A stretch of DNA of 64,000 nt from Agrobacterium vaccinii (GCF_021310995.1 NZ_CP054150.1:1364001-1428000); one strand, 5' to 3'. Shown: positions 38,317 through 48,365, counted from the first letter of the stretch. The notes: generated from the sequence alone by a model not told the origin. Numbers and translations: made by a program.

Positions 38317-38477
38317 CACCAGGTGGCTTCTCAGCGCCTCGCTGACGCATTAACTTCATCACATCGGATGGCGACGACGGGCTTAGCCAACGCCACCCCC
38401 CGAACAGTTTCAGAAATTCAACAGGCCACTTGCGCATGGGCTGAACCCTTCCGCACGCTCGGCAACAGGAGAGTAAC

Positions 38478-39233
38478 ATGACCAACAGGCTTGTAAACAA
38501 GATCGCAATCGTCACCGGTGCCACAAGCGGCATCGGTCTTTCGACCGCAAAACTTTTCGCCGCTGAAGGCGCGCGCGTCTACATCACCGGCCGCCGCAAG
38601 GACGCACTGGACAAGGCGGTCTCTGAGATCGGCAACGGCGCTGTGGGCGTACAAGCGGATTCTTCGAGCAACGAGGATCTCGACAAGCTGTTCACCCAGG
38701 TGAAGTCAGAACAGGGGCACCTTGATGTGCTCGTGGTCAACGCGGGTGGTGGCACAATGCTTCCGCTCGGCCAGATCACCGAAGAACAAATCGACGATAC
38801 GTTCGGACGAAACGTCAAGGCCGTTATCTTCACGGTACAGAAGGCGCTTCCTCTGATGGGAAATGGCTCGTCGATCGTCCTGACCGGTTCGACTGCAGGT
38901 ACTGAAGGAACCGCGGCTTTCTCGGTCTACTCCGCGTCCAAGGCTGCAGTCCGCAACCTTGCCCGTTCCTGGGCACTCGACCTCAAGGGCACCGGCATTC
39001 GTGTCAACGTCGTCTCGCCCGGCGCGACTCGTACCCCCGGTCTGGTCGAACTTGCAGGCGATGACAAGGAACAGCAGCAGGGCCTCCTCGACTACCTCGC
39101 CTCCCGTATCCCGCTCGGGCGCGTCGGGGAATCCGAAGAGATTGCCAAGGCAACTCTATTTCTTGCTTCCGACGACGCAAGCTTCGTCAACGGTGCCGAA
39201 CTGTTCGCCGATGGCGGCCAAGCCCAGGTCTAA
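38478..39233 (+). CDS. Short-chain dehydrogenase/reductase
   Basis: A 251-residue classical SDR using NAD(P)H. The cofactor motif is TGATSGIG near the N-terminus. The active site has the Ser at GSTAG and YSASK. Arg-rich TGRR after beta-2 suggests preference for NADP. The C-terminal FADGGQAQV is usual. An AGGAGAG site precedes the ATG. It is followed 53 bases later by an MDR reductase, so a LysR-controlled SDR-MDR-ABM unit is plausible. Substrate unknown. Confidence 0.9.
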   Translation: MTNRLVNKIAIVTGATSGIGLSTAKLFAAEGARVYITGRRKDALDKAVSEIGNGAVGVQADSSSNEDLDKLFTQVKSEQGHLDVLVVNAGGGTMLPLGQITEEQIDDTFGRNVKAVIFTVQKALPLMGNGSSIVLTGSTAGTEGTAAFSVYSASKAAVRNLARSWALDLKGTGIRVNVVSPGATRTPGLVELAGDDKEQQQGLLDYLASRIPLGRVGESEEIAKATLFLASDDASFVNGAELFADGGQAQV

Positions 39234-39286
39234 TCCCCGACCGGGAGCGGATACCCACCGCTCCCTCTTCACGAGGAGATCCAGCG

Positions 39287-40288
39287 ATGCGCGCTGCAGT
39301 CTATTTCAAGCATGGCAAGCCCGAGGACGTTCTCGAAGTGGTGGATGTTGGCGATCCTAAGGCACCCGGACGCGATGAGGTGCTTGTCCGCGTCCATCTG
39401 CGGCCGGTCCACCACGGCGACCTTCTCGGTGTAGCCGGGCGGTACCAGCCCGGAGCGGCGATTTCGGAGGGCGGTGTTCGCGTCGGGTTCGAGGGCTACG
39501 GTGTGGTCGAGGCTGCAGGAGATGGGGTCACTCTGAGGCCCGGCACCCGCGTAGCCTTCTTCCCCGGAAGTGGGGCCTGGAGCGAAAAATCTATCGTCCC
39601 CGCCGAATACGTCACGGAGGTCCCCGACGACGTTTCTGACGAGGCCGCTGCCCAGCTTCACGTTAACCCTTTGACAGCCGCACTTCTTCTTCGTGCGGTA
39701 GAGAAATCGGGGGCAAAACCGGGTCGTGACGTTGTGGTTCTCACTGCCGCGGGATCCGCTGTGGCCAGATTGACGATCGCGCTGCTGCTCGATCGCGGGT
39801 ATGATGTCGTCGGCGTGGTCAGAAGGGAAGCCGGCGTCAATGAACTCAACGTCGTGTTTCCGGATCTGGCTGTGGTTTCCACCGACAAATCCGGCTGGCA
39901 GGACCGGGTCACCTCCGCAGCAGATGGGAATCCGATCAAGATCGTTCTCGATCCGGTAGGTGGCGAGACCGCGAGTGCGGCATCCGGGTTGCTTTCTCAA
40001 GGCGGCAGTCTCGTATCCTACGGCGATCTTTCCGGACGGCCAATCTCCGTACCCGCACTTTATTTTTCGACACGCGATATACGGATCTCCGGAGTGACGG
40101 TCGGCCGCTGGGCAGGTCTGCCTGCGGATATTCGAAAGGCTGATCTTCGGCTGGCGCTCGAACTTGCCGCCAGCAAGCGGGAGCTGTTTCCCGTCGAGAA
40201 AATCTTCGACTTGGCGGACGTTGCCGAGGCTTCCGCGCAGGTCGAACTGCCAGGCAGGACTGGCACGATAATACTCGCGTCACCATGA
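39287..40288 (+). CDS. MDR-family quinone/zinc-type oxidoreductase
   Basis: A 333-residue medium-chain dehydrogenase/reductase. GroES-like domain: VHLRPVHHGDLLGVAGRYQ and EGYGVVEAAGDG. Rossmann part: VVVLTAAGSAVARLTIAL (AxGSAVA in place of AxGGVG). No zinc cysteines. It is in the same run as the SDR and ABM genes and resembles the enzyme at 6482 in outline only. Confidence 0.82.
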   Translation: MRAAVYFKHGKPEDVLEVVDVGDPKAPGRDEVLVRVHLRPVHHGDLLGVAGRYQPGAAISEGGVRVGFEGYGVVEAAGDGVTLRPGTRVAFFPGSGAWSEKSIVPAEYVTEVPDDVSDEAAAQLHVNPLTAALLLRAVEKSGAKPGRDVVVLTAAGSAVARLTIALLLDRGYDVVGVVRREAGVNELNVVFPDLAVVSTDKSGWQDRVTSAADGNPIKIVLDPVGGETASAASGLLSQGGSLVSYGDLSGRPISVPALYFSTRDIRISGVTVGRWAGLPADIRKADLRLALELAASKRELFPVEKIFDLADVAEASAQVELPGRTGTIILASP

Positions 40289-40375
40289 CGCCACGCCGCG
40301 CCCCGCAGTGTGCGGGGGCGCGGCACGACAAATAGACCCATGGCTCAATCAAGCCGCGATATGAAGGAAAACTCC

Positions 40376-40732
40376 ATGGCAGACCATGATAAGACATTGC
40401 CAACAGGCGTAATCGTTAGCGCATATTACCGCGTCCATCCCGACGATCGGCAGACGTTCATCGATGCAGTTATTCCAGACATGACCGCTGCGCAGAAGAT
40501 CGACGGCTGCAGGTTCTATGCGTTCGCGCAGGATCTCGTCGATCCCAACACATTCCATTTGATCGAAGGCTATGAGGATGAGCGCTCCTATGAGAAGCAT
40601 GAGGACTCTGAAACTTTCCTCAAGGCCCTCGCTCATGTCGTAAAGAACGTCAGAATCCTTGATCGCCAAGGCGTCCGTTACGATGTCGCAAAATTGCACA
40701 TAGACGACCCACGCGGCCGCGTTTCGTCCTGA
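40376..40732 (+). CDS. Antibiotic biosynthesis monooxygenase (ABM) domain protein
   Basis: A 118-residue ferredoxin-like alpha+beta protein of the ABM/YgiN type: GVIVSAYYRVHPDDR, then IDGCRFYAFAQDLVDPNTFHLIEGYED. Such proteins act as cofactor-free quinol monooxygenases or as small stress proteins. The ATG at 40376 is used because AAGGA lies seven bases upstream. A GC-rich hairpin (about 40296-40326) separates it from the MDR gene. Last of the LysR-linked group. Confidence 0.78.
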   Translation: MADHDKTLPTGVIVSAYYRVHPDDRQTFIDAVIPDMTAAQKIDGCRFYAFAQDLVDPNTFHLIEGYEDERSYEKHEDSETFLKALAHVVKNVRILDRQGVRYDVAKLHIDDPRGRVSS

Positions 40733-40750
40733 CCGCAACGAGAGCGGCGA

Positions 40751-41623
40751 TCATTTCACCCCGATCGATCGCCGCCAAGCGCCGGGTGTCTGGCCACAAC
40801 GTTTCTTGAATGTCCTGATGAGGTGCATCGAATCCCCGAAACCAGTTGCCGCCGCAACTCGATCCAGAGAATTTTCGGAACTTAGTAGCAACTGCTGAGC
40901 CAGCCCAATCCTCTCGTCCAGTTGCCATTGATAGGGCGAAGCGCCAGTCGATGCTTTGAACGCACGGCAGAAATGCCATTGCGACTGTCCAACGAGGCTT
41001 GCGAGTTCGCGTAGCTCAATCTGGCGCGGTAACTGTTCGCGCATGTATTCGGTAACCCTACGAACCTGCCAAGGCGCAAGCCGCTTTCCCTCTTGAGAAA
41101 CATGGTGCGGTGCCGAAAGCAGCGCAAACACCGCTGCAGTCAGGCTGTCCCCCAGAAGCGTCGAGGCGCTATCATCCATCGGAATGCCGACTAGCATGCG
41201 CACCAATGTCAGAATACGTGGGTCCATGAAGCGGAGCCGAGGTTCCTCGAAAGGCTGGCTCGTAAAATCGTCCTCAAGTCTCTCGCTCAGTTTAGGGATA
41301 TCGAAGATCAGAATTCCGTATCGGCAGTACCGGAGATCCTTGGCAAATCCCCAAAGATGCATGCCCCGAGGGATAAGCGCCATATGATTGGCCGTATGAT
41401 CTACGGTGCAGGCCTGATGTTGTTTGAGCCTTGGCTCTGTGAGACCTCCGACTTCTTCAAGATTGATGGTCAATCGTGTGTCGTTGTCGTAAAGCATGGA
41501 GTGCAGCACACCCCCCTTGGCATGCTCGTGGATATCCTCGACCGTAATACCATTCCAGATTTGTGACCGGCGTTCGATGCTGACAACGTTTTCTGGAAGG
41601 TCATCCTCTATGATGATGGGCAT
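40751..41623 (-). CDS. AraC-family regulator, paralogue 1
   Basis: A 290-residue regulator with a beta-rich N-terminal sensor part and a C-terminal pair of helix-turn-helix units, the best-conserved stretch being LVGQSQWHFCRAFKASTGAS. It is one of three paralogues read in the same direction (40751, 41770, 42645), all sharing the QWHFxRAFKxSTGxSPYQWQL core. It probably controls nearby detoxification genes. Confidence 0.88.
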   Translation of the reverse strand: MPIIIEDDLPENVVSIERRSQIWNGITVEDIHEHAKGGVLHSMLYDNDTRLTINLEEVGGLTEPRLKQHQACTVDHTANHMALIPRGMHLWGFAKDLRYCRYGILIFDIPKLSERLEDDFTSQPFEEPRLRFMDPRILTLVRMLVGIPMDDSASTLLGDSLTAAVFALLSAPHHVSQEGKRLAPWQVRRVTEYMREQLPRQIELRELASLVGQSQWHFCRAFKASTGASPYQWQLDERIGLAQQLLLSSENSLDRVAAATGFGDSMHLIRTFKKRCGQTPGAWRRSIGVK

Positions 41624-41769
41624 GGCGATCTCGTTTGTCAGCCGAACTTAACAGATGGATATTAGCTGATGCGCGGAAATCGACAATGAGTAAGTCCCCG
41701 CCGACAACGGAATCCGCAAGAATGTCCATGTTGCTGACTGGAGACTGTTCTTTCACGGAAATGTCCCAC

Positions 41770-42648
41770 TTAGCTTCTGTTCAAACGACGCCACTTTGCG
41801 GGGGGTACGCCCGTCTTGCTACGAAATTGTCGTATGAGATGTGTGTAGTCTGAGAAGCCGGTTTCAACCGCGATCTGGTCGATCGTGAGATCTGTCGATA
41901 AAAGGAGGGCACGGACTTCCTTGAGGCGGGCATCGAGCTGCCATTGATAGGGCGAGATCCCAGTAGAAGCTTTGAATGCGCGGGCGAAATGCCATTGCGA
42001 GAGCCCGACTAGAGCGGCAAGCTCCTGCAGCTCGACCTGAGCTGGAAGACGAAGACGCATGTAGTCAGTCACCCGTCGAAGTTGCCAACTTGAGAGCGTA
42101 CCAGATCGAGATTGATTTTCACGGGACTCAAACGCAATTGCAAAAATCGCGGCTGTCAGGCTGTCACCATAGAGCTGGTATGAGACATCGTCCGCAGGAA
42201 TTGCCGTCAACATCGTCACCAATTTCCATATTCTTGGCTCATCGATTTTAACTCTTGGGGCCTCCGCGCGAGCGCGGGACACATGGTGCTCGAACCGTTC
42301 CGAAAGAGCATCAAGGTCGAAGATGACAGTCGCGTCATAGACAAACTTTACACCCGAAGAAAACCCCCACAGAGGTATTCCGGCGGGAGCGAAAGCAATG
42401 TTCCTAGGCTTGTGCTCCGCCGGATCTCCGACGAACTTGCTAAGCCGAGGTTCAGTGTTGCCGCCCACTTCATCGAGATTGACGGACAGGCGCGTCATCG
42501 CCTCGTATCCGAGGGGGTGAAGAATTTCACCCTCGGTGTAATGCGCCTTCGTTATGTCGACGCGCACATTGTTCCAGGTTTGCGTCCAGGTAGCGATATC
42601 ACGGATATTGAAAGGCAGTCCGAGAAGTTCGGCTTCGCGCGTGTTCAT
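41770..42648 (-). CDS. AraC-family regulator, paralogue 2
   Basis: A 292-residue AraC-type regulator with the same plan as its neighbours; the DNA-binding core contains LVGLSQWHFARAFKASTGIS. Its ATG overlaps the stop of paralogue 3 by four bases (ATGA), so the two are translationally coupled. Its N-terminal effector domain differs clearly from paralogues 1 and 3, which are closer to each other. Confidence 0.88.
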   Translation of the reverse strand: MNTREAELLGLPFNIRDIATWTQTWNNVRVDITKAHYTEGEILHPLGYEAMTRLSVNLDEVGGNTEPRLSKFVGDPAEHKPRNIAFAPAGIPLWGFSSGVKFVYDATVIFDLDALSERFEHHVSRARAEAPRVKIDEPRIWKLVTMLTAIPADDVSYQLYGDSLTAAIFAIAFESRENQSRSGTLSSWQLRRVTDYMRLRLPAQVELQELAALVGLSQWHFARAFKASTGISPYQWQLDARLKEVRALLLSTDLTIDQIAVETGFSDYTHLIRQFRSKTGVPPAKWRRLNRS

Positions 42649-43514
42649 CGCCTGTTACGCCTCCATACCGCAGGACTTTCGCTGGTTCGCTTCTTAAAAT
42701 CACGGGTGAGATGCATATGATCACGGAAACCAACGGCTTGTGCTATCGTGTCGAGTGAAGCATCGCTTTCGAGCAGAAGTCCTTTGACCGTCTCCAGCCT
42801 TTTATCGAGCTGCCACTGATAGGGAGAAAGGCCAGTCGAGGCTTTGAACGCGCGGCAGAAGTGCCACTGCGACATGCCAGCGATCTGGGAAAGCTCGCGG
42901 AGCTCAAGCTGCCTCGGCAAGTGATCCTGCACGTACCCGACAACCAAAGAAACTGCCTGATCGGAGAGACTGTCTGATGTGTCTAGGACGTCATCCTTAC
43001 ATGACAACAATGCAAACACCGCAGACGTGAGGCTGTCACCGAGTAGCGTCATGGAGGGATCATCCTGCGGGATGTCAATGAGCATTTGCACGAGAGCGTG
43101 GATACGCTCGTCCGTAAACCGCATGCGCGGATTTGCGAACATTCGCGCGTCGAAATCCTCCTGAAACTTCTTTTCCAGCACTTCCAGATCGAACAGTAGC
43201 AGTGCGTAGCGACTGTAGTGCAGCCCCTTTGTTGCATGTCCCCAGAGCTGCATTCCGCGTGGGACCAACGTCATGTGATTTGGCCTATGCTCAAGTGTGC
43301 AAGGCCGTTGCGGTCTAAGGCGGGGTTCCGTAACGCCTCCAACTTCGGTCAGTGCTAGCGCAATGCCTGTCTCGTCCTCATTCAATAGCGAATGCAGTAC
43401 TTCGCCCTTTGTGTGTTCGTGGACGTCTACGATCGTGACCCCGTTCCATGACTGGACCTTTTTCTCAATCCGGACGATGTTCTCATGAAGATCGCTCCCG
43501 TTCTCACCACTCAT
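42645..43514 (-). CDS. AraC-family regulator, paralogue 3
   Basis: A 289-residue AraC-type regulator: N-terminal sensor with VDVHEHTKGEVLHS, C-terminal core IAGMSQWHFCRAFKASTGLS. The start at 43514 (MSGENGSD) is set by GGGAGGGGG just upstream; a longer frame adds 48 basic residues without support. It is first of an AraC 3-2 operon and divergent from the hydrolase gene at 43859. The shared sensor phrase V-x-D-x-HEHxKG-x-VLHS (compare paralogue 1) indicates recent duplication. Confidence 0.88.
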   Translation of the reverse strand: MSGENGSDLHENIVRIEKKVQSWNGVTIVDVHEHTKGEVLHSLLNEDETGIALALTEVGGVTEPRLRPQRPCTLEHRPNHMTLVPRGMQLWGHATKGLHYSRYALLLFDLEVLEKKFQEDFDARMFANPRMRFTDERIHALVQMLIDIPQDDPSMTLLGDSLTSAVFALLSCKDDVLDTSDSLSDQAVSLVVGYVQDHLPRQLELRELSQIAGMSQWHFCRAFKASTGLSPYQWQLDKRLETVKGLLLESDASLDTIAQAVGFRDHMHLTRDFKKRTSESPAVWRRNRR

Positions 43515-43858
43515 GCCCCCTCCCGGTCGTCTGTTACGAAGTCGGCGAGCCCGCCGATAGTGAGAACAACCTAGCTTCTCAAAAGCTCGGGTAAACCTTC
43601 GAAAGTAGTCCGCCAGAAGTTTGGAGCAAGAATGTGCAGCTTCCGCAAGAACGCGCATCGCTCGCTGAGTGCGCCCGGCATAGCCTGCAAACGTCGTCGA
43701 TAAGATTTTATTGGAACTATTGCCGAGACTTCAACCAATGAATTTCCGCCCACATCAAGGCGCTACGCGCCGGACTCGCGGCGGTGATCTAGCTGCCTGC
43801 AGTGCCAAATTTCGTCACGGCTAAAAAAGCGAACCATTCTGCTAACGGAAACGATCTC
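43515..43858. other. Divergent intergenic region, AraC 3 / hydrolase
   Basis: 344 bases between divergently read genes, with no supported gene. It should contain both promoters and AraC binding sites, but no repeated site could be picked out by eye. Confidence 0.35.
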
Positions 43859-44701
43859 ATGACCGAAACTTTCGTCAAGACCAACGACGGCGTCGAAATC
43901 TTCTTCAAGGACTGGGGGCCGAAGGACGCGCAGCCCATTGTCTTCCACCATGGCTGGCCCTTGTCCTCGGACGACTGGGATGCGCAGATGATGTTCTTTC
44001 TGCAGCATGGGCACCGCGTCGTCGCGCACGATCGCCGGGGTCACGGCCGATCGCAGCAGGTCAGCGAAGGCCACGATATGGATCACTATGCAGCCGACGC
44101 TTTCGCTGTCGTCGAACACCTGAACCTCACGAATGCGGTCCACATCGGCCATTCGACCGGTGGCGGCGAAGTGGCACGCTATGTCGCCAAGTTCGGCCAG
44201 CCGCATGGCCGGGTTGCAAAAGCAGTCCTCGTCTCAGCCGTACCTCCGTTGATGGTGAAAACAGCCGCCAATCCGGGCGGAACGCCGATCGAAGTGTTTG
44301 ATGGCTTTCGGTCAGCCCTAGCAGCCAATCGTGCCCAGTTCTTCCTCGATGTCCCGACTGGCCCATTCTACGGTTTCAACCGTGAAGGCGCGCAAGTCTC
44401 GCAGGGTGTGATCCAGAACTGGTGGCGGCAGGGTATGATGGGCAGCACCAAGGCGCACTACGATGGTATCAAAGCCTTTTCCGAGACGGATCAGACCGTT
44501 GATCTGAAAGCGATCACCGTACCAACGCTTGTCCTTCACGGCGACGATGACCAGGTCGTTCCGATTGCCGATGCTGGCGAACTGTCCGTCAAGCTCGTCA
44601 AAAATGGCACGCTCAAAGTTTACAAAGGCTATTCGCACGGCATGCTGACGGTCAACGCCGAAGTCATCAATGCCGACTTGCTCGCCTTCGTAAGAGGATA
44701 A
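43859..44701 (+). CDS. Alpha/beta hydrolase, non-haem chloroperoxidase-like
   Basis: A 280-residue cytoplasmic hydrolase. Oxyanion region FHHGWPLSSDDWD; nucleophile in IGHSTGGGE; HDRRGHGRS after strand 4. The catalytic acid probably lies in LHGDDDQVVP and the histidine in GYSHGM. This is the pattern of cofactor-free haloperoxidase/esterase enzymes. The ATG at 43859 begins the conserved MTETFVKTNDGVEIFFKDWG. Confidence 0.87.
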   Translation: MTETFVKTNDGVEIFFKDWGPKDAQPIVFHHGWPLSSDDWDAQMMFFLQHGHRVVAHDRRGHGRSQQVSEGHDMDHYAADAFAVVEHLNLTNAVHIGHSTGGGEVARYVAKFGQPHGRVAKAVLVSAVPPLMVKTAANPGGTPIEVFDGFRSALAANRAQFFLDVPTGPFYGFNREGAQVSQGVIQNWWRQGMMGSTKAHYDGIKAFSETDQTVDLKAITVPTLVLHGDDDQVVPIADAGELSVKLVKNGTLKVYKGYSHGMLTVNAEVINADLLAFVRG

Positions 44702-44733
44702 TCGACAGTTCCAAAAAGGCGCGTCCATCTGCA

Positions 44734-44748
44734 TGGATTGTGTATCCA
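44734..44748. promoter_or_regulatory. Candidate operator, copy 2 (TGGA-N7-TCCA)
   Basis: TGGATTGTGTATCCA in the gap between the chloroperoxidase-like gene and the MFS gene, preceded by GTCCATCTGCA, similar to copy 1. It sits about 120 bases before the MFS start codon. Confidence 0.38.
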
Positions 44749-44867
44749 CGCGGGCGCGCTTCCGGAGCGATTGGCCAGGGCATAGCTATTTGTCGAACGC
44801 AAACTCCTCATCATTACGCTCGGCATAGGGTGAGTAATCAACCCGCAGATCAAAAAGGCATACTCAA

Positions 44868-46049
44868 ATGGTTGTCAGCACGTCGAGTCGTTCATCATGG
44901 TTGGCTGTCCTGTCGCTTGCCACGGGCACCTTCGCCCTGGTGACGACCGAGTTCCTGCCAATCGGTCTGCTCTCCGACATAGCCAACGATTTTGCCAAGT
45001 CTCCGGGCTCCACCGGCATATTGGTGACTACACCCGGCATCGTCGCGGCAATCGTTGCTCCACTTTGTACCGTGTTTGCGGGATCGATTGACCGACGCCT
45101 CCTCCTTGTCAGCTTCACCCTCCTGCTTGTCTTATCGAATTTGATTGTTGCGACCTCCAGCTCATTTGAAATGGCGATCACCGGACGCGCGCTGCTCGGT
45201 GTCAGTGTCGGCGGTTTCTGGACTTTCGCGGCTGCGGTTGGCCGTAGGCTAGTTGAGACCCATCAGGGAAACAGGGCGATATCTGTCGTCATGACCGGGA
45301 TTTCAGTCGGGACTGTGGTCGGTGTTCCCTTGGGTTCTGCGCTCGGCGGCCTGCTTGGATGGCGATCCGCTTTCATCGCGGTCGCAGCTCTTTGCCTGTC
45401 CGTCCTGCTGTTTCAAGTAGCCGTGTTGCCCAAGATCACGATGACGACCTCACAGTCCTTCAAAGGGCTTGCCGACACCATTCGCGATCGGAAACTGGTC
45501 ATTGCCTTTGCTGCGATCGCGCTTGCGGCCTGCGGACACTTCACGGCTTACACATATCTCGAACCGCATCTGGTGCATGATGTCGGCGCAGACACCACTA
45601 CATTGGGCTGGATGCTTGCGATCTTCGGGGCTGCTGGAATTGTCGGCACGTTCATCGGCGAACGTGTCGCCAGCCGAAACCCTCCTGCGGGAACCAGTCT
45701 CGTCGCGCTGATCATGGCGGCCTCCATTCTGATGTCGATCCTTGTTGTCTCAAACCTGCTGTATGAAGCAATTGCTGTCGCACTTTGGGGTGCAGCATTC
45801 GGAGCTATTCCCGTCTGCGTGCAGTTGTGGACGTTTACAGCCTATCCCGATCGTTTCGAGACGAGTTCCGCGTTGATGGTGACGGTATTCCAGATTGCGC
45901 TTGCAGCAGGCTCACTTGTCGGCGGCCTTCTCACCGATACCTGGGGCATTCCGGCAGCCTTCATGGCTGCCACAGCATTCGGCATTATCTGCTCGCTTTT
46001 GAGCATTTCCGCCAGTTTGAAAACCTTCACTAGATCACAGGAGATCTGA
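44868..46049 (+). CDS. MFS transporter, AraJ/sugar-efflux type
   Basis: A 393-residue inner-membrane protein with about 12 hydrophobic segments. The early motif ALVTTEFLPIGLLSDIANDF and FAGSIDRRLLL (motif A) are characteristic of the AraJ/YdeA/Bcr-like efflux families. It probably exports a small organic compound or drug. An alpha/beta hydrolase gene follows immediately, one base after the stop. Confidence 0.88.
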   Translation: MVVSTSSRSSWLAVLSLATGTFALVTTEFLPIGLLSDIANDFAKSPGSTGILVTTPGIVAAIVAPLCTVFAGSIDRRLLLVSFTLLLVLSNLIVATSSSFEMAITGRALLGVSVGGFWTFAAAVGRRLVETHQGNRAISVVMTGISVGTVVGVPLGSALGGLLGWRSAFIAVAALCLSVLLFQVAVLPKITMTTSQSFKGLADTIRDRKLVIAFAAIALAACGHFTAYTYLEPHLVHDVGADTTTLGWMLAIFGAAGIVGTFIGERVASRNPPAGTSLVALIMAASILMSILVVSNLLYEAIAVALWGAAFGAIPVCVQLWTFTAYPDRFETSSALMVTVFQIALAAGSLVGGLLTDTWGIPAAFMAATAFGIICSLLSISASLKTFTRSQEI

Positions 46050-46050
46050 C

Positions 46051-47043
46051 ATGATCCCACGCGCCGTTACAGCAATGATGTTTGCGACTATCGCCTCTGT
46101 CTTGATGACGAACTCTTCGTTCGCGCAGCAGCCCAATTCGGGCGTCGAGCAAACCTCCGACGAAGCGTTGGTTGCTTCCTTACCGGGCTTTAAAAATACC
46201 GACGTCGAAGTCAACGGCGTGAAGCTGCACTATGTGATCGGCGGGCAAGGAAGCCCTGTCGTTCTCCTTCCAGGTTGGCCGGAGACGTGGTGGTCATGGC
46301 ACAAGATCATGCCGGAACTTGCCAAGCGCCACACGGTGATTTCGCTCGACATCAGAGGGATGGGATCGTCGGACAAGCCTGAAGCTGGTTACGAGAAAAA
46401 GGCGCTCGCCAGCGACGTCCACGAGTTGGTCAAGACGCTCGGCTATGAAAAGGCCGATGTGGTCGGACATGATATCGGATCGATGGTGGCTTTTGCCTAT
46501 GCGGCCAACTTTCCAGAAGCGACCGGAAAGGTCGTGATGCTGGATGTCCCACACCCGGACGCAGAGCTTGCGAAATGGCCGCTCCTGCCGACGGTCGGCA
46601 CATTTGGCGACCGGATCGACGAGGACCACGCCTACGCCTGGTGGTTCGCTTTCCATCAGGTGAAGGGTCTGCCGGAAGACCTGCTCGAAGGTCGCCAGGA
46701 CATCGAGCAAAAATGGTTCTTCCGCTACCTGATGAAGGACGAAAGCAAGATCGGCGCCCGCGACCGCGCCGTCTACGCCAACGCTTATGCCAGTCGCGAC
46801 GCGATCCGAGCCGGCAACGCTTGGTACCAGGCATTCCCGCAAGACATCGTCGACGACGGCACCTACGGCAAAGTCACTGCGCCTGTTCTGGCCCTCGGAG
46901 GACCTGGGTATCTGTGGCTGAAGAGCACGCTCGAGCGCAAGACAACCACTCTCAAGGCTTACAAGATCGCCAATAGCGGTCACTTCATCGCAGAGGAGCA
47001 GCCAGAAGAAACGCTGAAATACCTCATCGATTTCCTTCAATAG
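46051..47043 (+). CDS. Exported alpha/beta hydrolase, epoxide-hydrolase-like
   Basis: A 330-residue protein with a signal peptide (cleavage near SFA-QQPNS). Oxyanion HGxP-like region LLPGWPETWWSW; the nucleophile is Asp in VVGHDIGSM; the histidine is in IANSGHFIAEEQ. An Asp nucleophile is the mark of epoxide hydrolases and haloalkane dehalogenases. It starts one base after the MFS stop, so it is coupled to the transporter. Periplasmic location expected. Confidence 0.85.
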   Translation: MIPRAVTAMMFATIASVLMTNSSFAQQPNSGVEQTSDEALVASLPGFKNTDVEVNGVKLHYVIGGQGSPVVLLPGWPETWWSWHKIMPELAKRHTVISLDIRGMGSSDKPEAGYEKKALASDVHELVKTLGYEKADVVGHDIGSMVAFAYAANFPEATGKVVMLDVPHPDAELAKWPLLPTVGTFGDRIDEDHAYAWWFAFHQVKGLPEDLLEGRQDIEQKWFFRYLMKDESKIGARDRAVYANAYASRDAIRAGNAWYQAFPQDIVDDGTYGKVTAPVLALGGPGYLWLKSTLERKTTTLKAYKIANSGHFIAEEQPEETLKYLIDFLQ

Positions 47044-47067
47044 CGCCTTTCAAACAAGGATACGACA

Positions 47068-48336
47068 ATGACCGATCAATCGACCGTCGCCACGCGCCGG
47101 CGCATTCTCCAGCTTGCGATCGCAGTGCCAGCGGTAGCGTCGCTTGCCTCCCAGGCGAGCGCCGCATCACCAGATTTTTCAATACCTGCTGCTACCAGCG
47201 ACGTGAAGCCGTTCAAGGTTTCCGTACCGCAAGCTGCCATCGACGACCTCAAGCGTCGCCTCAAGAACACGCGGTGGCCAAACAAGGAGACCGTCTCGGA
47301 TTGGTCGCAGGGTGTGCCGTTGCAAAAAGCCAAGGCCCTGATCGCCTATTGGGAAAGCAAATACGACTGGCGGAAGTTCGAGAAGCAGATCAATGCCTAC
47401 CCACAGTTTCGTACCGAGATTGATGGTCTCGGAATTCACTTCATCCATGTGAGGTCCAAACACGAAAACGCCCTACCGATCATTCTGACACACGGGTGGC
47501 CGGGATCCGTCGTCGAGTTTCTCAAAATCATTGGCCCCATGACAGATCCAATTGCCCATGGTGGCAAAGCGGAAGACGCCTTCCACGTTGTCATCCCGTC
47601 GCAGCCGGGTTTTGGCTTCTCCGACAAGCCAACGTCCGAGGGTTGGACCGTGGTCCGCACTGCTAAAGCCTGGGGCGAACTGATGAAACGTCTCGGTTAC
47701 GAAAAGTGGGTAGCCCAGGGAGGTGACTGGGGCTCCGGCGTCACGCATGCGCTTGGCCACGTTCGCCCTGAAGGCCTTGTCGCAGCACACGTAAACTGGC
47801 CGCTTGTCTTCCCGGAGAAATTCCCCGATAGCCCGACAGCCGAGGAGAAGGCCGCGATGGAGGCGGCAGCGAATTTTGCCAACGATCAGTTCGGGTACTT
47901 CAAAGAACAGGCGACCCGTCCGCAGACAATTGGGTATACGTTGGCAGACTCTCCCGTTGGACAAGCAACCTGGATCTATGAGAAATTCCAGGCCTGGACG
48001 GACAATCGCGGCGAGCCGGAAGACGCTTTGACTGTCGATGAAATGCTTGATGACATCTCGCTCTACTGGTTCACCAACACCGCTGCCTCCTCTGCCCGCA
48101 TCTATTGGGAAAACGCCCGCAACGGTGGCGGTTTCGATGCTGGGCGCATCGAACTGCCCATGGCAGCGACTATTTTTCCCAAGGAAATCTTCCGGGCACC
48201 AAAGGCTTGGGCACAGGCTAAATGGCCGAACTTCTTCTATTGGAACGAGGTCAACAAGGGCGGCCATTTTGCCGCGTTTGAACAACCCGCGCTGTTCACG
48301 GACGAAATGCGCAACGCCTTCAGATCCATTCGCTGA
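47068..48336 (+). CDS. Epoxide hydrolase with EHN domain, Tat-type signal
   Basis: A 422-residue protein. The N-terminus ATRRRILQLAIAVPAVASLA is Tat-like with twin arginines. An epoxide-hydrolase N-terminal domain follows (VSVPQAAIDDLKRRLKNTRW, WRKFEKQINAYPQF). The alpha/beta core has HGWPGSVVEFLKII and nucleophile Asp in QGGDWGSGV, with His in KGGHFAAFEQPALF. Juvenile-hormone-type or microsomal-type epoxide hydrolases share this plan. It is the second epoxide-hydrolase-like gene in the run, 24 bases after the first. Confidence 0.88.
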   Translation: MTDQSTVATRRRILQLAIAVPAVASLASQASAASPDFSIPAATSDVKPFKVSVPQAAIDDLKRRLKNTRWPNKETVSDWSQGVPLQKAKALIAYWESKYDWRKFEKQINAYPQFRTEIDGLGIHFIHVRSKHENALPIILTHGWPGSVVEFLKIIGPMTDPIAHGGKAEDAFHVVIPSQPGFGFSDKPTSEGWTVVRTAKAWGELMKRLGYEKWVAQGGDWGSGVTHALGHVRPEGLVAAHVNWPLVFPEKFPDSPTAEEKAAMEAAANFANDQFGYFKEQATRPQTIGYTLADSPVGQATWIYEKFQAWTDNRGEPEDALTVDEMLDDISLYWFTNTAASSARIYWENARNGGGFDAGRIELPMAATIFPKEIFRAPKAWAQAKWPNFFYWNEVNKGGHFAAFEQPALFTDEMRNAFRSIR

Positions 48337-48365
48337 CATGCAGCTCAACATAGAAAGACAGTCAC

